A stretch of DNA of 64,000 bases from NCBI GenBank assembly GCA_026419785.1, contig JAODTK010005820.1, positions 62,001-126,000 of the forward strand, given 5' to 3'. The stretch comes from Sclerodactyla briareus (lineage: Eukaryota; Echinodermata; Holothuroidea; Dendrochirotida; Sclerodactylidae). The notes beneath the pieces were generated by a model, which made no database searches, was not told the origin of the DNA, and worked only from the letters and a program-made list of their open reading frames with translations. Shown piece after piece: positions 48,717 to 60,379 of this stretch; the stretch's first letter is position 1; each line of letters opens with the position of its first letter. A program made the translations under genes and the position numbers.

Positions 48717-49927
48717 ATTCAGTCAAAGAAGAAAGTTGCAAGTTCCTCACGCGCTTCGTATTCAAGAATATTAAGAGAGGGTCAAGAAGGATGTAGACTC
48801 GGGAATGGACCCTTGAACCGCAACAAATAAAACACAGAATTCGCCCCGCATTTCCCGAGACCCGAGAGGCTATAGTTAAGACTGTTCTTGAACACCTCAA
48901 CACTTGTTTATTCTTGCTTAAATGGGGGGCTGCTGAAGACTTAGGCTAGGATTCCATTAGATGCGTATGAGTTATGTGAAAAATCGCGCCAATTTACGTG
49001 AAACTGAGCGGGGGCTAGTGTTTAAATATGCTCTATTTAGTTGGCAAAGATAGAGATATTTGATTCCACAAGAGCCAAAAATTCATAAATGAAGGCAAAC
49101 CAAAGGCCGAAAAGGCGAAATAAGCACATATACCAATGCGGTAACAGATGGCGTATCACCGCGAATGAATTCTATGGAAATTCTTCCTTACCAAAGCCAA
49201 GCACGACAAAAAAAGCCATGGGTGCTGCCTTTTATGGTATAATCTGAAGACTTAGAGTGTTTTCTCTTCTGGAACAAACGGTCGTTTCCGAAAGATGTGA
49301 TTTCACATCAAGCTGGACCCGCATACGCATCTTATGGAATCCCAGCCTTACGGGGCGATCCAAGCACTCTTTTAAGGTAGGATTCCATTAGCGCGGATGC
49401 TGTGTGCGGTAAAGTTAAAAATGACTGAATATTACGTGATAAAGAAACGAATTCGTCAAATAAAAGCTATGGTGATGCCAGAGCAATGGAAGGACAGCGC
49501 TCGAGTATACGGACGTTAGTTGCTTTATCGGGAGATATTCCTAAAATCGAATGCGGGTGATGAGTTAAACATGTGATAATTGGCGGTGCAGTGCTCGTTC
49601 ATTACTTGGGATAAATCTGCCAGAAATGGGAAACCCACCTCCATCCATGACAGCCCTAACACACACATTCGTGGTACTGTTCCCAGCCATATCGCAAGCC
49701 TATCGCTATTTATCAGCATAATACATTCGGTCGAGTTTAGGATTTGATTGAAACTATTACAGTTTAAGTTTAGATCATTCTGCCTCATAAGAAGAATAAC
49801 ACAAGCATCAAAAGTACGAGGGTACGATTTTTTATCACTTTCATATGCTACGTTCTAGAAGAATAGTGGCCATCATGACCGAGTGTAAGGGCCAGCGTAA
49901 GGAACTTGCAACTTATTTTGACTGAAT
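48717..49927. mobile_element. 1.2-kb TIR element carrying a nested MITE
   Basis: The left arm, 48717-48752 (ATTCAGTCAAA then GTTGCAAGTTCCTCACGC), is matched in reverse at 49894-49927 (GCGTAAGGAACTTGCAAC then TTTGACTGAAT). MITE family 1 copy 3 lies inside. The remaining interior (49400-49890) has a frame (49525-49788, minus) without recognisable domain. Confidence 0.55.
48942..49350. mobile_element. MITE family 1, copy 3 (nested)
   Basis: The left end is AGGCTAGGATTCCATTAGAT and the right end is ACGCATCTTATGGAATCCCA, then GCCTTA. The interior shares the GCACATATACCAATGCG block with the other two copies. A further left-end-like sequence (GTAGGATTCCATTAGCGCGG, 49377-49396) follows immediately, suggesting a broken fourth copy. 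Confidence 0.75.
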
Positions 49928-52267
49928 CCTAATTAAATGAATAGTTGAAATACTGTGCACAAAAACCTACGTAACCAACATTGGGACCAGTGTACTACTA
50001 TGCAATCCGAATACAGCAAATCGAATACAGCACTGTCACGGTACATTTTCACGTGAATTTAGCATTCCATGGGTCATGCCGCACCGACATCCGCATGTAT
50101 GTTCGATCATCCGTTCACAATTGCTCTTATCTCAACTCAGGCGTAATCCCCGCGGTACTGGCATAACTGGTCAAGTTGGAGTAAGAAATACGGCATGTGC
50201 ACCGGGTTAACGGATACATTATTATATTTATTGTGTATGATAATTTTTAAATAGTTCTCTCTCAGGAGTACTTTAATTTTCAAATATTCCCGGTTGAAAC
50301 AATGTAAAAGCATGGAAGATCCACTGAACAGGAGGAAATTAAACGTAAGAGCATTTCTTCCGAATTGTGGCAATTTAGGTAATGATGTGATTTCGGCGAG
50401 CCTGTATTGGGGTTCACTGGAGATACTCTTCTATCAATGTCTCCTCGAAGTGATGCGGGAATCCATGTTATTTCTTTTATATCGTAACCTTCTATGGGAG
50501 CATGGCGATACCCTTATATCAATTGTTTTTTTGAAGTTTGATGTTTTAAGGTTATTGATACAATCTCCGCAACCTTTTATTGGTCCAAGTCTATTTAGAA
50601 TAGAAACTTGGTGTGGGGGTTAAATAGCGATCATTTCGTATGGAGTATCAATCATCTAGAAATGTTATGATGAGAGATGTATTTAATAATAATTAATTAA
50701 TAATACCTCTGGTGACATAATTCCGTAAATTAGTTTATTTTCTTCAGCGGTATTGATTTTTTTGTTTTCATTCAAAAAGAGAGGCCTCGACGTTACGAAT
50801 GAAGAATATTATATTATTGAAAATGAACAGGAAAAACTCTCCGTTTTTTCAAATACTAATTATCAACTTTGTCAGCCAGCAGTTGAGTACGGCCATAAAT
50901 TTCGGTATTATAGCCCTCTTTTTGTAAAACATCCAGTAAGAACGTGCACTGTTAGCAGTAGACGTTCAGGCTTGACACAAATTGTATAGTGGAAGAGTAG
51001 TTAATTTGATATTTTCATATATGTTCACAAATTAGGTTTCTTCACTCTAGAGGTTGATTAATTTACACATAATATTCCAACAATTTTTGAACGAATAGTA
51101 AAGTTTATATGTGGCTATGTGACCTTCAATAGCCCAATATTCTTATGGGTGAGTCAAGCTGAAAACCAAACAAGGGGCTGTGAAAAAAATTCAGTCAATC
51201 AAAAGTTCTTTTTTTTTGGTATCAATAAGTTTTTGGTTCAGACTTTTTGAACGAAGCGTCTGAAATATTCCCATAAGGTAATTGTGGTGTTATCAAAACA
51301 TGTTTATGACGTTTTTAATGACAAAAATGTTGCAATAAACTGTTTTTGTAACATAATATTACCCACAAAAATGAAAACTTTCAGACGAAACTTTTTTCAT
51401 AAAGTTTTTCTAACAACGTTTCCGTGGTTAGTGGAGATCTTTGAAAAACGCGTGAATTAAACAGGATTTGAAGTTTAGCCTACACTGTTTTAATGAATTG
51501 GCTAATCAATGCAGTCGAGGCCTAAGGGCATGCCTTTCACCTCGGATAATAGGTCATACGTGGATAGGTTATGCTTAGGTGAGTCATTAAAGTTGGATAG
51601 GTGATGAAGGTTTATGCCATTTTCATTTTGTTGGTGGGATAGGTTATGCCATTGAGTGGCTGAATTAGGCCCAAATTTGCCAAATTTTAACACAGTGTAC
51701 CTTTCCGCTGATGAGATTTCGTGATCCTTGGTGAAAGTTTCTGGCTTCCCCGTGGACTCGATCAGAAAAAACTCTTTTATCAAGTTTTGTTAACCGATTG
51801 ATCAATCCTCGGGAAGTTCTCATATGTCTCGGGGTTCTTGTAGGGCACCTCAACCATGCACACTGAAAGTCGTCCTCTTGGCTCCTTTTAAAATTCCAAG
51901 GACAGAATTGCGTTCCACAACTCGAGATGAGGACTAAGAATATTACGTAAATGAATAACACACATCATTAGCGCTCGAAGGTGAACACCAACGGAAGTTC
52001 TAAAGATTCTCGCGAGCAACAAGAACACACGGCAAACCTAGATATACTGTCCCCCGAATCACTTCAGTTGTGTAGAGAACAGCGCATTCACAAGACCGCG
52101 TAGGTCCGATATAAGGCTCCTAGGGCGTCCTTCCTCTGCTCCCTATTAAGGGAACAAAACGGGCAGGATTGATTGATTTTATGAAAACAGTCGGAGTAAT
52201 TTACATGTATATGGGAGCTTATATGATCGGATATTATTATCATAAAACCATTTATATATGATGTTCG
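49928..52267. other. intergenic, no supported gene
   Basis: Two weak coding candidates are noted but not claimed. One is an exon-like frame near 50753-50940 (plus), preceded by TTTATTTTCTTCAG and followed by a CCA|GTAAGA. The other is a signal-peptide-like frame on the minus strand at 51961-51665. Neither shows a known domain. Confidence 0.35.
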
Positions 52268-52799
52268 TCCCCCCACCGGCAAAAACTTTGCTTTCTGATA
52301 TCACTGACTTTCTGGGAGGCAGGAAAATGTGGAACGTCCACCTGTGTAAATAGGGAAGAACGGGTGATGATGAAATCAATCACCGTGACAGGTATTTAAA
52401 TATGGACATTGTACACGTCAAGGTTAACGGGGGATTGAACAGCTCATCCTTCGTACAGAAATAGTATACTAATATGATGAAAATTGAGTGGTAGTGGGAC
52501 GGCAGTTTATGTCAATACGTATGTTTCAGCATTTACCATGATCCAGGTGCGATCAAGGCACCCCAACGGAGCATAAAAAGTATAGTAGATTTGCTGAGGA
52601 AATTAGAACTGCATTTTTTTTTTTCAGTACGAATGTGCAGATTGGCATGGTCGAGTGCCCCTTGGTGCAATAAAGAGAAGAATTATCAGAGAGACTGTCT
52701 CAATGACCACGCATAGGATTGAAGCTCCTAATTGCATAGGCCTAACTTGAGCTAATTTGCCCCTCACATGCGCGCTGTAGATGGATTATTGTCATTCGT

Positions 52800-54214
52800 A
52801 AATACACGACTGAGATGTAAGTTTAGTGTGTGAAAGTGGGTGAAAGTGAATTAAGACCGGTTATAATTCCAGTATCAAACACCGGCTGGAGACGACACAC
52901 GCAAGTCGTGGGAGAATTTGAACTGGCGATTAATGGAACTTTGGAAAGTGGATCACTGTGTGTGCAAGCCCCTAGTGCAAACTATGGTGTAGGGCCCATA
53001 AAAAAGCGATATCGTGTCTGTTACGCTTTCTTGTGCTTGAAATCGTTAGTAATCCAAATACTACTAGACTAGTGGGATATTGAATGAAAATGATCAAGAT
53101 ATATTATCAGGCTTATATAAATTTGAACACCTTCCTTCTAGGCACAAATTCTTTCGTCGTTCTTTTCACGACACTAGATATGAACTATGGCACATGCAGA
53201 CTGCATGAATGCTGAAATTCATGGTCCAGGGACGAAAGACAAACTTGGGGGTCGATGATGAGCAGACTGCAGAATTGGCGCGAAACTTAAGTCTGGTCTG
53301 ATATACACGCGTTCATCCGCGATGATTCAGGGAAATGCTACTCCAACGTTAGTGTAGCATTCTGGATGATCACAGGCCTAAAATAAATGTTGAGATATGA
53401 AGGTGAGCTTGGATCTCCGTCACAAACTGTCTCGCTTGGGGAACATGAAAGTAGCTTTCAGAGTTTCCTCTCTCTTCGGCAGAAAGACAAAAAAGCAAAG
53501 ACTCACTTACCTGTTAAATAAATGCACTCGGCCAAAAATGGGAGAATAACCAGCAGTTGGAATTATGTAACGCCAACAAGCAAAATCACCAGTCAACAAA
53601 CATTCACAAGCACAACAATTTGTATGCGAATAAGAACAAAATACTTTGTGCGACTTCTCACGAATAGTAACATGTCGATGGTCCTGTGAAATTGTACTCT
53701 CCAAATAACTCGAATTCCCCGTATTAATACCAGCCACAACATGGAATCGGTATCAAATCGGGACTCGCGAGACTGACACGATCAAGGCGAGTTATTTTAT
53801 TAGCCTACTTGACTGTACGTCTAGGCTACTGGACACATTTATACCAGTATACAGAATGCGAGTGGCGAAAATCAAAACTGTTGCTGATGATCTGGCCAGT
53901 CGTGCTTGTAACGGTATAGCGGGAACGTTGGTCATTGGTTTTGTGTGAAATATGGTTCGGACCAACAAGCCATGCAGCGGGGTGACATCATGAGTTCAAC
54001 AATCGTTCCTAATTGAGCAGTTTGGGAGAATTAAATAGGTTCAAACAGAAAAGGTCTTTTCCCTGTAATTTTTACTCAGGCCTTTGTTTCGATTAAAACC
54101 GGTTTGACGTCATAATAGGAGGCAAAAATCCCTCGGCTACGCTCTCGGATTTTCTAACTCCTATTATGACATCATCCCAGATTTAATTCTGACAACAGAG
54201 GGCCTCGTTATCTG
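52800..54214. mobile_element. 1.4-kb insertion within R1 copy 2
   Basis: Defined by comparison with the uninterrupted R1 copy. TCATT is present at both junctions (near 52803 and 54215) and may be the target duplication. A long hairpin (54102-54176) lies close to its right end. Reading frames inside (52830-53072 plus, 53507-53737 minus) have no recognised domain. Confidence 0.45.
54102..54176. repeat. long hairpin with CTCGGCTACGCTCTC loop
   Basis: The arms TGACGTCATAATAGGAG (left) and CTCCTATTATGACATCA (right) enclose a second pairing, AAAAATCC with GGATTTT, around the loop CTCGGCTACGCTCTC. The loop resembles that of the hairpin at 48589-48689. Confidence 0.75.
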
Positions 54215-54623
54215 TTCATTATTCCCGAAAATGATCCCTATACCGAGCCCAAAATGCCCAGCGCAGAAAAAGGTGCGGGGCTATAGCCCCAAATCCCTTT
54301 CCTCCTGCGCAATTCCTGAACCACTCTTGAAATAAATATATTGAAATAAAACGTCAACCATGCGCTTTTTCAAAGTTGGTTTCATTCTCCAATTTGCCTC
54401 CGTTTTGGCGCTATTGCGTTTCATTACCTATAGAACCTCGCTGCATTGGTCAATTTCGATGATTCAGTGTCAAATGATGAGTCTTCTTTACAGAGAAGAT
54501 TTATTTGCTCTCGAACTTGGAACGAACGTGGGTAGTACGGTTACGTCGTTTCAAATTAAATGTTAAAACTTTCCAAATTATAAGAGATCACAAGTAAACA
54601 TTTATATCCAGTATACATAAACA

Positions 54624-55523
54624 GGGGGTCGGAGCGTTTACGAAAAGTGGGGGGGGGGGGGGGGGGACTCATCGAATGCAAATGACCATCCAAGCGGAGG
54701 CCCACCAACGGTTGGCGCGGATCGTACATAGGATAAATTTCAGATTTTCATACCTCCAGATCGACGTAAACGGCAAATTGCCCGGCTCAATAGCACACAT
54801 CCACATGTGTGATTTGATTTGGGGAAAAACGACAGACTGAAAAGTTGTCATTGTGCATACTAAGATGATTTACACATGGTATCACACCATGGTATTTTTT
54901 AACCTTTTCTACTCTGGTTTTGTTTGCGTGGGATCCAGGGGTCTACCGAACGGTTCTCTGGTGGGGATCGAAGGGAAAAGCCATAAGCGCGTACGGGACC
55001 CACCCAATTTGGGAGCAGAAAATTTGTACCCGAATTTTACAAGTTGGGGGGGGGGGACAGTTCGCCCACAAGGCTTCTGAATTTATCGAGTGAACGAAAT
55101 GATTTGTCGGTGCTGGCAATACAATCGCATTATTTGCTACACGCCCTGAGAGAAAAAAACGCCATTGCGCGCGAAACACTAAAACAATTAGGGCACTTTG
55201 GGCTATTCGATTTAAAATTCAGAACTCGGCAGGAGCATGGTTGAATCCTCCCACTTCGGCCTAGTCGCGTCCAGATCTTCACCTGGGGGTCCGCCACCTG
55301 GATTAGTGGACTTAAGACAACTGTCCAACGCGATTATTGTTTGGTTAGACCAAAAATTGAATTCAGACTAGAGTGATACAAAATCGCGGCATGTGCCTAT
55401 TATTTTATTCGGTCCGGAAAAGTGGGGGGGGGTGGACAAACGATTATGATGTATCCCCCCACTTTTGAAAGTGGGGGGACATGTCCCCCTCCCCCGTCCC
55501 CCACCTGTTGACGGCCCCATGAC
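54624..55523. mobile_element. 900-bp relative of the 6.2-kb TIR element (E2)
   Basis: Begins CAGGGGGTCGGAGCG with a G-run and CCATCCAAGCGGAGGCCCAC, parallel to the left end of the 39498-45709 element. Ends with an inverted CCCCCCACTTTTGAAAGTGG hairpin, GGGGGGACATGTCCCCCTCC and GACGGCCCC, parallel to its right end. The terminal 13-mer is degraded. No coding capacity. Confidence 0.5.
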
Positions 55524-55689
55524 ATAAACACGAATGATCTGTAACAGAAAAGTGGGTTTTGAAAAATCATGTTCTTCAGCACTTTCGGGTGAGCCCCGTT
55601 GTGCTGATGTTTATTAAACTACTCCTGGGGGTCGATTCAGTACATGCCGGGTTTTGTGCTGTGATCGGACGCCAACTACAGTGTATGTA

Positions 55690-55795
55690 TGAAACATGTC
55701 AGCAGAATGATTGTGTTAATTTCGTACATAAACACAGGATAGGTGTGCCAATACACAACATTTTCAAGAGATCGTTAAGGAATAATAACATTTGC
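55690..55795. mobile_element. MITE family 2 remnant beside R2 copy 2
   Basis: Contains ATAAACACAGGATAGGTGTGCC and TACACAACATTTTC, matching one arm of family 2. It sits at the position equivalent to the MITE at 16131-16322, next to the R2 sequence. Confidence 0.45.
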
Positions 55796-57150
55796 TAAAA
55801 GTGGACAGAGGGTAAGAATGATGTTTCAAAATTGCGCCGGCGGCAATAACGAAAATTGTGACAAGCGCTACCTTTAAGAACAGCGCTATCCCTCAGGAAT
55901 CAGGTGCGTGTTTTTTTTTTTTTTTTTTTTTTTAAGAGAAATACCGTGTGTAAAATCACGAGGTGGAAATGTCAACATAGTCTCTGGTATATACGGTAAT
56001 ATATTCAGTCATTCAACGCATTGCGCGGAACGGAAGCAGATGGCTTATGTATTTTGCGGGATCGTTACCTGAGTGGTGACATGAAACCTATAGTTTTGGT
56101 ATCATACGTTTATGTTCTGTTAAATGTTATCGCTGCGCGGAAGCAGATGGCCTATTGTATGCGCGTTCATTATTATCAACTGAAGTGGGGATATGAAATC
56201 TATAAGAGCCAGTTCGGAAGGAGTAGTTTACAAGCACGGGCATGCGCAATTTGTCCATTTGGACAACTTTCTCAACAATGCGAATTATTCAGTACGAAAA
56301 ATGCAATAACTTCGTTAGAAACAGCTGATTCCAGCAAATAAATACGGGAAATCTATCAAATCTTCCCAGGAAAACTATTAGGTCCAATAACAAAACTACG
56401 GGGACCTTCAGAATAAACAGTGAATGTATCACCACCCAGACTGCCAAATTCGGAGAAGCCAGCCAATCAACACCGCTCGTGCGCGCCGTTTAGTAGCAGT
56501 TTTTTGTAAGAGGATTATTCAATTCTCACGAAGGTTACCAAATATTAGTATAGCTAGCAGTGTGCGTATGACACAAGACAGGTGGATCAGTATCACATTT
56601 TCGCGAATTCTCTGGTTTTCTTATTTAATTAGCATACAGCGAATGCTAGAACTAATTGTAGAACAACAAGAGAGAGTAATAATGAGGGGTTTATCAAAGA
56701 TCTCAGTTATCCATTGAGATACTGTGTGCGGATTTTTGCCGAAGCAAGCAGTACAGAATTTGTCACAAATGCCAGCACCAGGGGACAATGATGCATGCGC
56801 AAGGCTATTCTCAGAAATGGGCTTATAGCGGTATAGCCTATGTATACAATGATCCTATGTGCAAATGCAATGTATATATATATATAAAGGAATATAAATG
56901 CTTCTTACGCAAGCATATAAAAAGACTTCCAATGTGACGAGGGCTCGGTATTTGGTCGAAAACGAAAAATGAAATAAAGAATTTACTCTGGTTTAACCAT
57001 TACATTTAAAAATGCATGCGTGCTTCTAATCGAACACGGGCTCATATTAGAGTGACGTCACGATGGAAGATCTTCTGATCCTAATTCAATATTGGTTACG
57101 GTATCGTACTGATATGTCATACCATATTGGTTTTGATAGACCGTTGAATG
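55796..57150 (-). repeat. dispersed family R2, copy 2 (with about 600-bp insertion)
   Basis: Reverse partner of 15495-16135. Shared words include GTGGACAGAGGG, AATGTCAACATAGTCTCTGG, GGAAGCAGATGGC, CTATGTATACAATGA, GACTTCCAATGTGACG, GAGTGACGTCACGATGGAAG and TTGGTTTTGATAGACCGTTG. About 600 bp (56190-56810) have no counterpart in copy 1. A poly-T run (55912-55933) replaces a shorter T-run. Confidence 0.6.
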
Positions 57151-57407
57151 ATTGTTCGTTCTTGACATTCAGCGATCGACACAGTCTATGTTCCGCCAGC
57201 GGTTGATAGAACACGGATTCAATTGCCTCTAAATGTGTTACTGTCGTGGCGAACGCATAGCTTTGGTAGTCAAAACAAGAAGGGAACTGAGAAGCTAACT
57301 CAAACATTTCTCAGTGAGTAGTCAGATTCAAACGCACGTGAATAGGACAAAGGACCCACAAGGCTTTCGGTGTTGTTGTTTTTGTAGCTAATAAATGCTT
57401 CCATTCA

Positions 57408-58252
57408 TTAGATGTTTGTATCCGAAATATTATCCATCATGTGCGACACAGGCATATTTTGTAAATTAAACAGCGCCGCTTCGACTGGGAGTGTGGTCCG
57501 CCACTTCTCGATAGTCACGTTGGAGTTTCGCCCCGTCCTATATGAGAATGGATGAGAAACATCTTCGGCTCGTGTGCTCTTCTTCGATCCATAGACGTAT
57601 GTTTCGTCGGGATGTCCGCCCATCAGACCTACACATTATAGATCTGTGCAGCGTACGTTAACGGGGACTGTGCGGAAATCTTCGTAACGGACGAGACAGT
57701 ATTCCTCGGATATCCATGGCAGACTGTAATCATATCTCCAGGGAGAAACACAGAGCGTACAGTAGTCCTTGAGTCCCGAAAATGAAACCTTTCTTGGTGG
57801 AAATCGTCTTTTCTATTCCCACCAATTAGCTTTTCTCTTGTCCTCTGTTTTGTTTTTTTTCTTTTTTTTTTTTTTTCTGAACTAGAGACCAAATTCCTCT
57901 AGGACCCTTACTAGTGAACACTTGAAAGACGGGGCCTGGTGATTAATGTCTTCAATTGACATATCATATAGTCGGATTGATTTTATGGCAATGTGCTCCG
58001 TGAGTACAGACACGTGTGTAGTTGTGGAGTTGATATCATTGCACATATGCGGGTTGTCCTGCGTTTGGAATCTGTCCACCGACAAGTTGAATTCATCAAC
58101 GCTGGGTGGGATCTCACTAAACTATATCATGGTTGTACTAAGCGTCGATGTTAATCTCTCCATAAAAAATCCTGTGTCTGTGAATCGCATTCGAAGATTT
58201 TCTCGCAGAGCTGCAGGACATGCTGAGCGAAACAGTTTGCTGCGGTTCTTTT
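57408..58252 (-). CDS. unrecognised coding candidate, possibly two exons, broken frames
   Basis: On the minus strand, GATTTCTTCTTGCAG precedes 58252 as a good acceptor. The sequence then reads KRTAANCFAQHVLQLCEKIF and, after a frame change, IPPSVDEFNLSVDRF and HIAIKSIRLYDMSIEDINHQ, up to a CTA|GTAAGG donor near 57913. Further on, 57628-57408 reads LMGGHPDETYVYGSKKS and ends ISDTNI before TAA, though its acceptor tract is poor. The composition looks protein-like, but there is one in-frame stop and at least one shift, no known domain is visible, and the plus strand is also open over 58209-58420. It may be a pseudogene, a degraded retroelement or chance. Confidence 0.2.
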
Positions 58253-60379
58253 CTGCAAGAAGAAATCAGCGCTAGGAAGGATCGACGTGTAAAGAAATCG
58301 TCTCTCGTCAAATATCTCCGCGATAAGGATGATCCCGACCTCATTGCTGCCAGAATGAAGACTCGTACACCGGTAGTTTGCCTGACAGAAATGAGGATTA
58401 TGCCCGCACCGATTTCATGACAGCCAATCGACATACGGGGGAACTAACAACTTCTTCGTGAGGTCAGACCTATCCCATAATACCTTCAGGCAAAGATAAG
58501 TACGAGGCAACAACCAAAGTAGTGAAGGTTTTGTTTTTTTTTTTTATTTGGTTGGTATAATGCATCCGACGCGCCATCAGTTTTAGTTCGATTAATATTC
58601 TCACTTCACGAAATTGATGTTCTGGATTGTACATAATGACTATGCTCAGCCGGTAATTATCTACACTGAAGTATGGAGCCTGACAGAAGGTCATCATCAG
58701 TGCAGGGATCCACAACGTTCGCCGATCCTCCCAGGAACCTAGTGAATGAGATAAATAGCCTACCGGATTGCCTGATGATAATATGTTACCGCAACAGCTG
58801 AACAGTATATTATCAAGGATTCTAGCGCCTACTTGCCCGGAAGTAAATGATTATTTCGTTGCCTACACGGCGAAGAACTCGCTCACACATTTGCCACGAC
58901 TACCGAAAGTGGGATCCTGACCGACGTTACTGGACACCCTCCCAAACACTGCAATACGAAGGCGTGTTCAAGGATTTTTTTCTCACTGTGTTCGATAGAT
59001 CCCGGGCGGTTGAAGTTGATTTGGATGGGGTTAGAGTTAAGATCGTGAATATAACAGGTGTATCGATCAGTTGGAAATCATTATATAAGTATAATTTATG
59101 CTGGTGATGATGGTCTGCCAGGTTATTGAACTGAATTGTAGTCAGCCCGAGAATACATTTTAGCCTGGCACGAGGGACATTGCGCATTGATCCATGTTGG
59201 AATGTTCTATAAATAGGCGGGTACAGGAGAAAGAAAAGCAACAAAATTTATTATTCAATACCGTTTCTGAACTTATTCGTGAAACAATCATTCATTGCCA
59301 TTGAAAAATCGATAGAACAGGCTGCCAATTAGTAGGACCCAGTGTTGCAACAACAACAAAATTCGGATATGTTTGTTATTCAGACCCGTAAGGGTAAACT
59401 TGGTTAACTATATCAAGGTTTCCATCGGGGTTGTGGATGATTGCCGAAGGGATCATCTTCCCCCCCCACCCCCCCCCCCCCCCCCCACCCATCCCTTTTG
59501 TTAACCCCCAAAGACTCAGTATAGTGCATTCGACTGATATGTTGTAGATAGCGTAGACCCCCGCCCCATGTTCTCGATATGGACTTTTGTTTGTTAGCTG
59601 ACAAGATTTTCCCCTCCTATAAAAGGAAAGCGGCATCGTGCCTTGTGATAATAAATAATGATAATACATGATTCTTATAAGACGCAGACAAACTACGAGT
59701 GGAATTTTCGGGCCGCTAAAACAGCAATATACGAATAATGCATTAGTGAGAAAGGTGCGCTTCAGAGTTCATTGAACGTATTGCAGACTTGCGTATTTCA
59801 CATGTTCAGGAAGAGAATTCCAGATAAATGGGCATTATATAGGAGTCATTCGGAACCCAGTAAAGCTGAGTAGTCACCCTGGGAAACAGAGTAACGACCG
59901 TGTGAGCCAGATTGGGCGTAGCTGCCGATCGAAAGTGGAGCATATTAGAGAATAGTTTGGGCTATATCGTTAGGCATTCGAACGCATAAGTGGAATTATA
60001 GTATGTATTCGTGGGGAGCCAATAGAGCTCAATCATAACGGGGGTGATATGATCATATTCCCAACTCTAGGAACAAGACTTGTAAACTGTGATTCAGTAC
60101 GCGTTGTAACCTATCAAATCTGCAATCTAGTAACCCATATAACATACCGTTACAGTAATTGCTTACGAGGACAAATGAATGAATGGGCTTAAGCAAGAAT
60201 CCCGATAAGATACTTCTCATAAGGCCAATGTAACAAATAATATAGAGGGCACTACGCAGAGTTTAAGGGTATGCTGACAAGTATCATACGGCTATCGAAA
60301 ATGAAGCAAAGATTTCGAAGTTGATCAGAGTAATTGAATGGTGGGAGTAATCTTAACGGAAGAAAACCTAGGTTACCGA
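58253..60379. other. intergenic, nothing firmly recognised
   Basis: Contains poly-T (58534-58546) and a long C-run (59459-59492). Scattered frames (58470-58715 minus, 58847-59107 plus) have no identifiable domain. The right part may include the eroded 3' tail of the LINE that follows. Confidence 0.35.

Larger units (their letters stand above)
52268..54621 (-). repeat. dispersed family R1, copy 2 (with 1.4-kb insertion)
   Basis: Reverse-orientation partner of 12533-13588. The shared sequence is 52268-52800 and 54214-54621. Between them lies about 1.4 kb absent from copy 1. Matching words include GAGAGACTGTCTCAATGACC, GCGCAATTCCTGAACCACTC and AGAAGATTTATTTGCTC. Confidence 0.65.

Noticed and set aside
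50753-50989. Exon-like plus-strand frame after TTTTCTTCAG
   Set aside because: The peptide has no known motif, and no partner exon or continuing frame was found; kept only as a note.
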